Source of the DNA: Maritimibacter alkaliphilus | GTDB lineage: Bacteria; Pseudomonadota; Alphaproteobacteria; Rhodobacterales; Rhodobacteraceae | Direction of reading: 5' to 3' | Length of the DNA: 64,000 bases | NCBI RefSeq assembly: GCF_019801605.1 | Contig: NZ_JAHVIT010000002.1 | Span: 744,001 to 808,000 of the forward strand | Part shown: one piece after another, positions 57,314-64,000 of the stretch | Numbering within the stretch: position 1 is the first letter of the stretch | Layout of the letters: every line of letters begins with the position of its first letter | Translations under genes and position numbers: made by a program | Notes under the pieces: model-generated | Told to the model about the DNA's origin: nothing | The model's input: the letters and a program-made list of their open reading frames with translations, nothing else | Database searches by the model: none

Positions 57314-58953
57314 GCTTTGATCCACTGGTTGATCCATGTCTCGGTCAGGACGCGGTCGAAACCTTCGACATGGGCTTGCAGTTCCACGACGGCGCCGTTC
57401 GCGGCCGCCACCTCGATCACCAGACGCCACGTATCGCGGCCGGGGATCTTCGACAGGATGGCCTCGACGAGGTCGCCATTTTTCACAGTCACTTGTGGTT
57501 TAACGGCTGCGTCGGCGGGAAGTTCCGCCATCAGGCCGCCGGCGAAATCAATGACGAATTTCCGCTGATCCTCGACCGCCTCGCCGCCGGAAACGCCGCC
57601 GTGACCGGCCAGCGTCCGCAGCACATGGGCCGTGTTCACGGTGTCGTCGGGGGGCAGGTCGCCCCAGTGCATCCGGTAGGAGAATTCCAGCGCCTCGCCG
57701 GCCTTGGGTTGGGCCTCGGGGACCCAGAAGGCGACGATGTTGTCGTTGGTTTCCTTGTCGGAGGGGATCTCCACCAGCCGCACGGTGCCCGCACCCCAGT
57801 CACCGATCGGCTCGATCAGGCAGGAGGGGCGGCGCTCGTAGGCCGCGCCGGCATCGAGCTGGTCGCTGAAGGCGCGGTTGCGCTGCATCAGGCCGAAGGC
57901 GCGGGGCGAGCGGCTGCCGATGTAGGAGTTGGCCAGCCGCGGCGGGTTGTTCAGCGGCCGCCAGAAGCGCCGGCCATCGGCGTTGATCAGGGTCAGCCCG
58001 TCGCTGTCATGGACCCGCGGGCGGTAATCGTCGAAATCGCCCATGTCGCCCGGCCCGAAGAGGAACATCGAGGTCAGCGGCGCCATGCCGATCTGCTCCA
58101 CGTCCTCGCGCAGGTAGAGACGCGCGGTCACCTCCATGCGGGTGTCGGCGCCCGGGGTGATCAGGAACCGATAGGCTCCGGTGAGCGACTGGCTTTCCAG
58201 AGTGGCATAGACGGCGATCGTGCCCTGCCCGGCGGCGGGGCGGTCGATGTAGAAATTCGAGAACCGCGGGAATTCCTCGCCGGAGGAGAGGCCGGTGTTG
58301 AGGGCGAGGCCCCGGGCCGACAGCCCGTAGGCGTTGCCCCGGCCGAGGGCGCGGAAGTAGGAGGCGCCGAGGAAGGCCACGACCTCGTCGTAGACATCGG
58401 GCCGGTTCATCGGCGCGGTCAGGCGCATCCCGGCGACGCCGGACAGGGCGGCGTGCTCGGGGATCTTCTCGCTGAGCCCGTTCATGTAGTCGAAATCGTC
58501 GGTCGAGAAGGTCAGCGGGTGGGCCATGCCCTCGGCGACCTCGAAGACCTGCACCGGCTGCTTGAAGAGCCAGCCGAGGTGGAAGGCATGCAGCTGGAAA
58601 CGGGCTCCGGTCTCGTGCCAGACGGCGCGTTCGGGCAGGAAGCGGATGTTCTGGTAATCGTCGTAGTCGAGATCGGCGACGAAACCGGAGGGCCCCTCGG
58701 GCGCCTTGTAGGCCTCGCCCGCGAGGGCCTGCATCCGGCCGCTCAGGTCGTCGAAGGAGAAGGGCGTGCCGGCAGGCGCGGCATCGGCGGCAGGCGCAGC
58801 CGCAGGGTCGGCCGGCGCGGCGGTGTCCTGCGCACGGGTCAGCCCCGGCAGCACGGTCAGACAGCTGGACCCTGCCAGCAGGCCAAGCATGCGGCGGCGG
58901 TTCAGGACAGGTTCGGTGGCAATACAGCGGGAAATCGTATTGTCAGAATACAA
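57310..58953 (-). CDS. opgG: Periplasmic glucan biosynthesis protein OpgG
   Basis: A 547-residue periplasmic protein of the MdoG/OpgG family. The N-terminus carries a Tat-type signal, NRRRMLGLLAG, with export cleavage around residue 42 (TRAQD). The family core includes FSFDDLSGRMQALAG, YQNIRFLPERAVW and a central MFLFGPGDMGDFDDYRPRVHDSDGL region close to the OpgG active site reported for the fold. The start is a TTG at 58953 with GAGG seven bases upstream; the first ATG would remove the twin arginines. It shapes or branches glucan made by OpgH. First gene of opgGIHC. Confidence 0.92.
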   Translation of the reverse strand: MYSDNTISRCIATEPVLNRRRMLGLLAGSSCLTVLPGLTRAQDTAAPADPAAAPAADAAPAGTPFSFDDLSGRMQALAGEAYKAPEGPSGFVADLDYDDYQNIRFLPERAVWHETGARFQLHAFHLGWLFKQPVQVFEVAEGMAHPLTFSTDDFDYMNGLSEKIPEHAALSGVAGMRLTAPMNRPDVYDEVVAFLGASYFRALGRGNAYGLSARGLALNTGLSSGEEFPRFSNFYIDRPAAGQGTIAVYATLESQSLTGAYRFLITPGADTRMEVTARLYLREDVEQIGMAPLTSMFLFGPGDMGDFDDYRPRVHDSDGLTLINADGRRFWRPLNNPPRLANSYIGSRSPRAFGLMQRNRAFSDQLDAGAAYERRPSCLIEPIGDWGAGTVRLVEIPSDKETNDNIVAFWVPEAQPKAGEALEFSYRMHWGDLPPDDTVNTAHVLRTLAGHGGVSGGEAVEDQRKFVIDFAGGLMAELPADAAVKPQVTVKNGDLVEAILSKIPGRDTWRLVIEVAAANGAVVELQAHVEGFDRVLTETWINQWIKA

Positions 58954-59229
58954 AGGTCAGGCCTCTTCACACGACGGTTTCCTTAGCAAAGCCAAAGACC
59001 GTCAGGGTTGCAATCGCTGGGCTGCGGCGCGGCAATTTCACGCCATTTCCCCGGGGCTTACCGGCACAGACCCGCGACCCCACAGCGCTTTAAACGCATG
59101 AGAACTCAGCAGGTTCCACGGGGTTTCTGCACCTGCGCGGATCTTCGCCGCAGCGCAGGCACGATCCCGCGTACCGGGTGTGGGTGCCGCCTTCGGATCG
59201 GACACCCACGGGATTGTCGGAAGATAAGC

Positions 59230-59628
59230 TCAGGCGCTTGGGTTGCAGAACAGCCTGTAAAGCAGCGCGATCACCTCGGAGGTGGCGTCGCTGGCGAGGG
59301 AATAGTAGATCGTCTTGCCGTCGCGCCGGGTCTGCACGAGGCCCTCCTCGCGCAGGCGGGCCAGCATCTGGCTGACCGCAGCCTGCCGGAAGTCCAGCAG
59401 CTGTTCCAGCTCGCCCACCGATTTCTCGCCCGAGCCGAGGTGACAGAGGATCATCAGGCGCCCCTCATGCGCCAGCGTCTTGAGAAACGCGGCGGCATTG
59501 CCCGCGGCGCGGGCCATTTCGGCAGGAGGGGCTTTGACGTCGGTCTGGTCGTCCACGGTCGTATCGGTGTCGGAGGTTACGGTGCGGTGTATGTAACACC
59601 TTTGTAGCGCGTTTTTAAGATGGGCCAT
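59230..59628 (-). CDS. ArsR family regulator of the SqrR/BigR type
   Basis: A winged-helix regulator with the ArsR fold (about residues 42-125 of 132): LKTLAHEGRLMILCHLGSGEKSVGELEQLL, then RQAAVSQMLARLREEGLVQTRRDGKTIYYSL. The two cysteines in LMILCHL and LFCNP match the pair that forms the polysulfide or disulfide switch in SqrR, BigR and YgaV. The start at ATG 59628 lacks a clear ribosome binding site; a GTG at 59556 would give 108 residues, a more usual size for this group. An inverted repeat, GGTGT-ATGTA-ACACC (59586-59600), lies between the two candidate starts. Confidence 0.85.
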   Translation of the reverse strand: MAHLKNALQRCYIHRTVTSDTDTTVDDQTDVKAPPAEMARAAGNAAAFLKTLAHEGRLMILCHLGSGEKSVGELEQLLDFRQAAVSQMLARLREEGLVQTRRDGKTIYYSLASDATSEVIALLYRLFCNPSA

Positions 59629-59715
59629 GAGGCAGCCGCACCGCAGCACGATAAATTTTTCGCGCTGCGGCGTTCATGTCACCGGTATTGACCCATCAGG
59701 GACTGCGCCGGGCTC

Positions 59716-60795
59716 TCAGCGCAGCAGGAGCACGTTCCGCCGGGCGGTGCCGGTGACGGTATCGGCGATGGCTTCGTTGATCTCTTCCAGCCGCCAGCGG
59801 CCCGAGATCAGCTCGTCGAGCTTGATCCGGCCCTGCTGGTAGAGGTCCACGATCCACGGAATATCCCGGCGGATGATGACATTGCCCATCATCGAGCCTT
59901 CGATCCCCTGTGCCTGCCGCGCCATCAGCATCGGCGAGTAAGTGGATGATTTGTCGAGATGTGGCATCCCCACGGCGATCACCCGCCCGGTCGGAACGAG
60001 GTAACGCGGGGCGGTGTCATAGGCCGGGGCCGCCCCCACGGTGACCAGCACGCTGTCGGCGCCCTTGCCCAGAAGGGCCTTCACGGCGGCCCAGGGCTTG
60101 CCCTCGGCCAGCACGCCGTCCGTGGCGCCGAACTCCCTGGCGATGGCCAGTTTCTCCTCGGTCATGTCCACGGCGACCACGCGGCGGGCCCCGGCGAGGC
60201 GCGCGCCCTGGATCGCGTTCAGCCCCACGCCGCCCGCGCCGATCACCACCACGTCCTGTCCGGGGCGCACGTTGGCGGCGTTCACGGCCGCTCCCAGCCC
60301 CGTGATGACCCCGCAGGAGACGAGCGAGGCTGCCTCCATCGACATGTCGGAGGGAATCACCACCACCTGGCTCTGGTCCACCACGACCTTCTCGGCGAAG
60401 GCGCCGCAGGCCATCGCCTGGTAGATCGGCGTGCCGTCGGGCAGCGACAGCGGCCCGGGCTGCGGCACCGGCGTTTCGCAGGTCGTCGGGCTGGCCGAGG
60501 CGCAGCTGCGGCAGTGACCGCAGGCATGGATCAGCGTGACACAGACATGATCGCCGACCGACAGGCCCTTCACGCCCTCGCCCAGCTTGGTGATGATACC
60601 AGCCGCCTCGTGCCCGGCAACCGTCGGCAGGGTGCCGCCGAAGCCGCCCTGCAGGAAGGAGATATCGGAGTGGCAGATCGCCACTGCCGCGATCTCGACC
60701 TCGATCTGTCCCTCGCCGGGCGGGGCCAGCAGAACCTCCTCGATGGTGAGGGGTGCGTTATGTTCGCGGCAAACGGCCGCCCTGATCTTTTCCAC
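59716..60795 (-). CDS. Zinc-dependent alcohol dehydrogenase
   Basis: A 359-residue MDR enzyme. Catalytic zinc ligands are Cys in AICHSDI, His-Glu in GHEAAG and Cys in LVSCGVITG; the structural zinc is held by four Cys in CGHCRSCASASPTTC. The NAD-binding motif is VVIGAGGVGLNAIQGARLAGA. It resembles class III-type/benzyl-alcohol-like dehydrogenases. A GTG start at 60795 with GGGAGG upstream is clear. It lies 100 bases after pcaB on the same strand and could act on an aromatic or aliphatic alcohol upstream of the protocatechuate pathway, by location only. Confidence 0.88.
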   Translation of the reverse strand: MEKIRAAVCREHNAPLTIEEVLLAPPGEGQIEVEIAAVAICHSDISFLQGGFGGTLPTVAGHEAAGIITKLGEGVKGLSVGDHVCVTLIHACGHCRSCASASPTTCETPVPQPGPLSLPDGTPIYQAMACGAFAEKVVVDQSQVVVIPSDMSMEAASLVSCGVITGLGAAVNAANVRPGQDVVVIGAGGVGLNAIQGARLAGARRVVAVDMTEEKLAIAREFGATDGVLAEGKPWAAVKALLGKGADSVLVTVGAAPAYDTAPRYLVPTGRVIAVGMPHLDKSSTYSPMLMARQAQGIEGSMMGNVIIRRDIPWIVDLYQQGRIKLDELISGRWRLEEINEAIADTVTGTARRNVLLLR

Positions 60796-60895
60796 GTCTC
60801 AACCTCCCTGGCTGCGGGCCCAGAGAACGGCCCGCAGATAGGGGTTACAATAGTGGAATAAAATTCCGCATTGGAAGGGGCTTTGAAAATCGACC

Positions 60896-62221
60896 TCAGC
60901 CGCGGATGCGGGCAGCGAAGGCGCGGGCCTCCGCCGGTGCGGTGCCAAGCTGGCGCGACATGTCGAAGAGATCGCCGAGATCGCGGTCGGGGAAGACCTT
61001 CTGCGCCTCGGTGGCGAGGTCCGAGCCCTCGGCCATCACCGTCTTGCAGATCTCCTTCACCTGCGCCTGTGCCGCGGGGCGGGGCATGTCGGCGGCAAGG
61101 CGGAAGGTCAGCGCCTCGGCCAGCATCAGGCCCTGACCGGCATCCAGCGTGCGCTTCATGGCGGCTGCATCGGGCTGCACCCCCGCCGTCACCTCCTGCG
61201 CCACGTTCAGCGCGGCGGCGGTGGAAAGGATCAGCTGCGGCAGGGTCAGCCATTCGGTGAACCACGCCGCGCCGTCACGTTCGTTGCGGGGCATCGCGGC
61301 GCTCTGCATCGTGGCGTTCAGCCCCGCGACCTGACGGCCAAGCGCCACGAGGGCGGAGGGCTGCACCGGGTTCTGCTTCTGCGGCATGGTCGAGGAGCCG
61401 CCGGTCGCGCCGAGGCGCACTTCGCCGATGCCGCTCATGGTCAGGGCGATGAGGTCCTCACCCATCTTGCCAAGCGCAAGGGCGAGCCGGGCCATCCATG
61501 CCGACAGCGCCAGCACCGGGCTGCGGTCCGCGTGCCACGACCGGCCCGGATCACGCAGGCCAAGCGCCTGCGCCAGTTTCGCGCGGGTCTCGAGCGCGGT
61601 GTCGCCAAAGGCCGCGCCGGTGCCCGCCGCGCCCGAGAGCGAGACCCAGAGCACCTGCTCGCGCAGCGCGGGCAGGGCATCGCGGAGGTCCGCCAGCGGC
61701 GCGCCCCAATGGGCCACCACCGCGCCGAAGCCCACGGGCGTCGCGTGCTGGCCGTAGGTGCGGCCCGCCATGGGCAGGTCGGCATGGGCCTCGGCCAGGT
61801 CGGCCAGCGTGGTCAGCAGTACGGTCAGGCCCTTTTCGGTCAGGTCCAGCACCTGCCGCATCCGCAGCATCAGCCCGGTGTCGGCGATGTCCTGCGAGGT
61901 GGCGCCCCAGTGGACGTATTGCGAATGTTCCGGCGCCTGCATCTCCTTGCGGAAGGCGGCGACGAGGCCGGGGACCGGCACACCATTGGTGGCCACGGCC
62001 TCGGACAGCCCCGCGGGGTCGAGCGGGATTTCGAGGCTGGCGCGGTGGATCGCGGCGGCCGAGACCTCTGGGATTACGCCGAGGCTGCCCTGCACCTTGG
62101 CGAGCGCCCCTTCGACCAGCAGCATGGCGCGGACCTCGGCGCTGTCGGAGAAGAGCTTGCCCAGGTCCCCTGCCGGGAACAGGCGGTGATAGATCGAGCT
62201 GTCGTGCACGGAGCCGGCCAT
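60896..62221 (-). CDS. pcaB: 3-carboxy-cis,cis-muconate cycloisomerase
   Basis: A 441-residue member of the fumarase/aspartase superfamily. SSTMPQKQNPVQP (about residue 280) is the conserved catalytic loop, and HWGATSQDIADTG and GRTYGQHATPVGFG are the other two signature regions. PcaB lactonises 3-carboxy-cis,cis-muconate, the product of protocatechuate 3,4-dioxygenase, to 4-carboxymuconolactone. The ATG at 62221 lies just past the stop of the preceding hydrolase gene, so it is part of the same operon. Confidence 0.93.
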   Translation of the reverse strand: MAGSVHDSSIYHRLFPAGDLGKLFSDSAEVRAMLLVEGALAKVQGSLGVIPEVSAAAIHRASLEIPLDPAGLSEAVATNGVPVPGLVAAFRKEMQAPEHSQYVHWGATSQDIADTGLMLRMRQVLDLTEKGLTVLLTTLADLAEAHADLPMAGRTYGQHATPVGFGAVVAHWGAPLADLRDALPALREQVLWVSLSGAAGTGAAFGDTALETRAKLAQALGLRDPGRSWHADRSPVLALSAWMARLALALGKMGEDLIALTMSGIGEVRLGATGGSSTMPQKQNPVQPSALVALGRQVAGLNATMQSAAMPRNERDGAAWFTEWLTLPQLILSTAAALNVAQEVTAGVQPDAAAMKRTLDAGQGLMLAEALTFRLAADMPRPAAQAQVKEICKTVMAEGSDLATEAQKVFPDRDLGDLFDMSRQLGTAPAEARAFAARIRG

Positions 62222-62222
62222 G

Positions 62223-62939
62223 TCAGTGCCCTCCCGCGATCTGGTGCAGCAGCGCGGCCAGCCCGCGCGGATCGGAGAGGAAAGGGGAATGGCCGGTGGG
62301 CATGTCGTATCTGTCCTTCGGGTCGCAATCTGCCGCCATCTCCGCCTGATGGGCGGGGGCGATGGTCAGGTCCTGTGTGCAGCGGATATAGGACCGCGGG
62401 GTGTTTTGCCAGTTGGGGCCCAGCCGGATCGGCGCGGCGTGTGGGGCCATGGGTTCGGGCACGAGGTTTGCCTGCGCGACGCGGCGCAGGTCTTCGGGCA
62501 CGTCGTGGTAGAACCGCAGGTCGTCGGCACCGGTGTCGACCTCATAGCCGTCTCCCTGACGCCGGGCGATGCCCTTGAGCGGTGGCTGGGGCCAGCTGTC
62601 GGCCATCTGGACCAGCGAGTGCCCGTCACGCGGCAGGAAGGCGCAGAGGTAGACAAGGCGCTGCGCGACCTCGGGCGCCAGTTCGGCCGCGCGGGAAATC
62701 GCAAAGCCGCCGGCGGAATGCCCCACGAGGATCGCCGGGGTGCCAAGATCCGTGGCGGCGTCGATCACCGTCTGCGCGTAGTCATCCAGCGTGATGTCGC
62801 CGTGCGGGCGCGGGTCGGCCCCGCGCCCGGGGAGGTCCGGGGCGACAGCCGCATGTCCCCGGGCCTCAAGCTCGGGGATCACGCGGTGCCAGCACCTGCC
62901 ATCGTGGCAGGCGCCGTGGATCAGCACGAACCGTGCCAT
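62223..62939 (-). CDS. Alpha/beta hydrolase of the hydroxynitrile lyase/methylesterase-like group
   Basis: A 238-residue hydrolase with nucleophile Ser in VGHSAGGF and a C-terminal His in PTGHSPF; the acid is probably Asp in the TQDLTIAP segment. The start, FVLIHGACHDGRCWHRVIPELEARGH, resembles the HNL/methyl-salicylate esterase group (FVLVHGACHGAWCW) rather than PcaD-type enol-lactonases. It starts directly at the pcaG stop and ends just before pcaB, so it belongs to the pca operon. It may cleave an aromatic ester feeding protocatechuate or substitute for another step; this is inference. Confidence 0.82.
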   Translation of the reverse strand: MARFVLIHGACHDGRCWHRVIPELEARGHAAVAPDLPGRGADPRPHGDITLDDYAQTVIDAATDLGTPAILVGHSAGGFAISRAAELAPEVAQRLVYLCAFLPRDGHSLVQMADSWPQPPLKGIARRQGDGYEVDTGADDLRFYHDVPEDLRRVAQANLVPEPMAPHAAPIRLGPNWQNTPRSYIRCTQDLTIAPAHQAEMAADCDPKDRYDMPTGHSPFLSDPRGLAALLHQIAGGH

Positions 62940-63542
62940 TCAGAGGTCGAGGAAGACCGTCTCGTCCTTGCCTTGAAGGACGATATTGAAGCGATAGACG
63001 CCGTCGGCCTCCTTCTTGGCGATCAGGGTGTCGACGCGGGGACGCTGCTCGATCCGCTTGAGCAGGGGATCGTTGCTGTTGTCCTCGTCCTCGAAGTAGA
63101 TGCGCGTTTGCAGACCGGTGTTGATCCCGCGGGCCACGACCCAGACCGAGATGTGCGGCGCCTGCATGCCGCCGCCGCGCATCGGCACGGGGCCGGGCTT
63201 GACGGTGCGCAGGGTGAACTCGCCGGTGGTGCCATCGGCGGCAAAGCGGCAGAAGCCGGAGACCTTGGGGTCCGCGCCCTCCTGACCGGGGAACTTGCCC
63301 GCGGCGTCCGGCTGCCAGCTTTCCATCATGGCATCGCGCAGCGCCCAGCCGGTGCCGTCGAAGACCTCGCCCTTGATGGTGATGATCTCACCGGCGCAGC
63401 CGTCTTCGATCGGGCTGGTGCCGATCTCTTCCTCGTAGGCGCCAGCATTGCCGGCATGGGTCGGCATGCAGCCGATATGAACGTAGGGGCCCGCGGTCTG
63501 CGAGGCGCTTTCGGTCAGGCGGTTGTTGAGCGGTTGGACCAT
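62940..63542 (-). CDS. pcaG: Protocatechuate 3,4-dioxygenase alpha subunit
   Basis: A 200-residue intradiol dioxygenase subunit. TESASQTAGPYVHIG is the conserved N-terminal segment of the alpha chain, and ITIKGEVFDGTGWALRDAMMESWQPDAAG and GGGMQAPHISVWVVARGI follow the family pattern. The alpha subunit lacks the full set of iron ligands, which are in PcaH, and contributes to the active site pocket. Its ATG is separated by one base from the pcaH stop, so the two are translated together. Confidence 0.95.
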   Translation of the reverse strand: MVQPLNNRLTESASQTAGPYVHIGCMPTHAGNAGAYEEEIGTSPIEDGCAGEIITIKGEVFDGTGWALRDAMMESWQPDAAGKFPGQEGADPKVSGFCRFAADGTTGEFTLRTVKPGPVPMRGGGMQAPHISVWVVARGINTGLQTRIYFEDEDNSNDPLLKRIEQRPRVDTLIAKKEADGVYRFNIVLQGKDETVFLDL

Positions 63543-63543
63543 C

Positions 63544-64000
63544 TTACATCCCCTCCAGCTTGTTTTCGAACATGGTCTGGCGACGGCCGCGCAGCACGAT
63601 GTCGAACTTGTAGGCCAGGAAATCCATCGGCCGCGACATGGCCATGTCGAGCGGCGCCACGAGCGCGTCGAGCTGCCCGCGATCCTTCACCGTGTGGGCG
63701 ATCGGGCAAAGGTCGATCAGCGGATCGCCCTGGAAGTACATCTGGCTGATCAGCCGCTGGCCGAAGCTGTGCCCGAAGATCGAGAAGTGGATGTGCATCG
63801 GGCGCCAGTCGTTGCCGCGGTTGGGCCAGGGGTAGGCGCCGGGGCGGATCGTCAGGAACTCGTAATAGCCGTTCTCGTCCGTCAGGGTCCGGCCGCAGCC
63901 GCCGAAGTTCGGATCGAGCGGCGCGAAGTAGGTGTCCTTCACGTGGCGGTAGCGCCCGCCCGCGTTGGCCTGCCAGATCTCCACCAGCGTATGGGGCACG
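63544..64000 (-). CDS. pcaH: Protocatechuate 3,4-dioxygenase beta subunit (5' end outside window)
   Basis: At least 152 C-terminal residues of the catalytic beta chain, read from the window edge to the TAA at 63546-63544. [17 protein letters not shown]-like sequence opens the fragment and contains the first ligand Tyr; GAYPW contains the second Tyr, and [11 protein letters not shown] the two His that complete the non-haem Fe(III) site. The GTG at 63999 is internal, and the true start lies beyond the window. The enzyme cleaves protocatechuate between its hydroxyl carbons to 3-carboxy-cis,cis-muconate. Confidence 0.95.
   Translation of the reverse strand, partial: VPHTLVEIWQANAGGRYRHVKDTYFAPLDPNFGGCGRTLTDENGYYEFLTIRPGAYPWPNRGNDWRPMHIHFSIFGHSFGQRLISQMYFQGDPLIDLCPIAHTVKDRGQLDALVAPLDMAMSRPMDFLAYKFDIVLRGRRQTMFENKLEGM

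Noticed and set aside
57314-57430. 39-codon upstream extension of the small opgI-like gene
   Set aside because: It would lie entirely inside the opgG coding region and is Arg-rich; the ATGA overlap at 57313 is the natural start.
62223-62939. Annotation as PcaD (3-oxoadipate enol-lactonase)
   Set aside because: The N-terminal and nucleophile regions resemble the HNL/methylesterase group, and in related pca operons pcaD usually lies upstream of pcaH, outside this window.

Overview
The window is high-GC bacterial DNA with dense, short-spaced operons. Its gene content points to an alphaproteobacterium of the Rhodobacterales (Roseobacter/Paracoccaceae group): a methylmalonyl-CoA epimerase-DUF1467 pair, an opgG-opgI-opgH-opgC glucan operon, a btu-cbiZ cobamide operon behind a cobalamin riboswitch, cydDCABX, and a pca operon. 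The genus assignment is inference. I saw no tRNA, rRNA, insertion sequence, integrase or CRISPR array.

Layout. 1-11.1 kb is mixed housekeeping and metabolic DNA: the tail of a flavodoxin-fold gene, an intergenic octamer tandem repeat, a response regulator, mce, a CysZ-like membrane protein with a nitroreductase, an HxlR regulator divergent from an oxidoreductase, a class II histone-deacetylase-like amidohydrolase with a HAD hydrolase, and a predicted D-amino-acid dehydrogenase / Ldh-family reductase / XRE-cupin operon behind a palindromic operator. 11.5-28.8 kb is an exopolysaccharide locus of the Wzx/Wzy type. It holds an acyltransferase, flippase, two large polysaccharide-active enzymes (GH113-like and GH74-like), glycosyltransferases, a priming sugar-phosphate transferase, a Wzz/tyrosine-kinase-like co-polymerase whose ATPase motifs are degenerate, an ExoF-like export protein, a polymerase and a split PssD/PssE glycosyltransferase. 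29.4-35 kb is btuB-btuF-btuC-btuD-cbiZ (minus strand) under a cobalamin riboswitch. 35.1-41.5 kb is cydDC followed by cydABX, with a perfect FNR box in front of cydA and a 38-codon cydX.

41.9-53.8 kb looks like a peptide-use region: an S9 peptidase, an unusual M28-type peptidase, a five-gene peptide ABC transporter, a GntR/FCD regulator, and a divergent S12 D-aminopeptidase. Near-identical 13-bp elements lie in front of the M28 gene and between the GntR and D-aminopeptidase genes. They suggest one regulator controls uptake and intracellular hydrolysis of (D-)peptides. 53.8-59 kb is the osmoregulated periplasmic glucan operon. 59.2-64 kb holds a SqrR/BigR-like ArsR regulator, a zinc alcohol dehydrogenase and a protocatechuate operon (pcaH truncated by the window edge, pcaG, a hydroxynitrile-lyase/esterase-like hydrolase, pcaB).

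The observations I consider most worth a second look are the GntR-controlled D-peptide system, the pseudo-kinase-like polysaccharide co-polymerase, the GH74-like enzyme embedded in the EPS locus, the M28 peptidase with His-Glu in place of Glu-Glu, and the unexpected hydrolase inside the pca operon.
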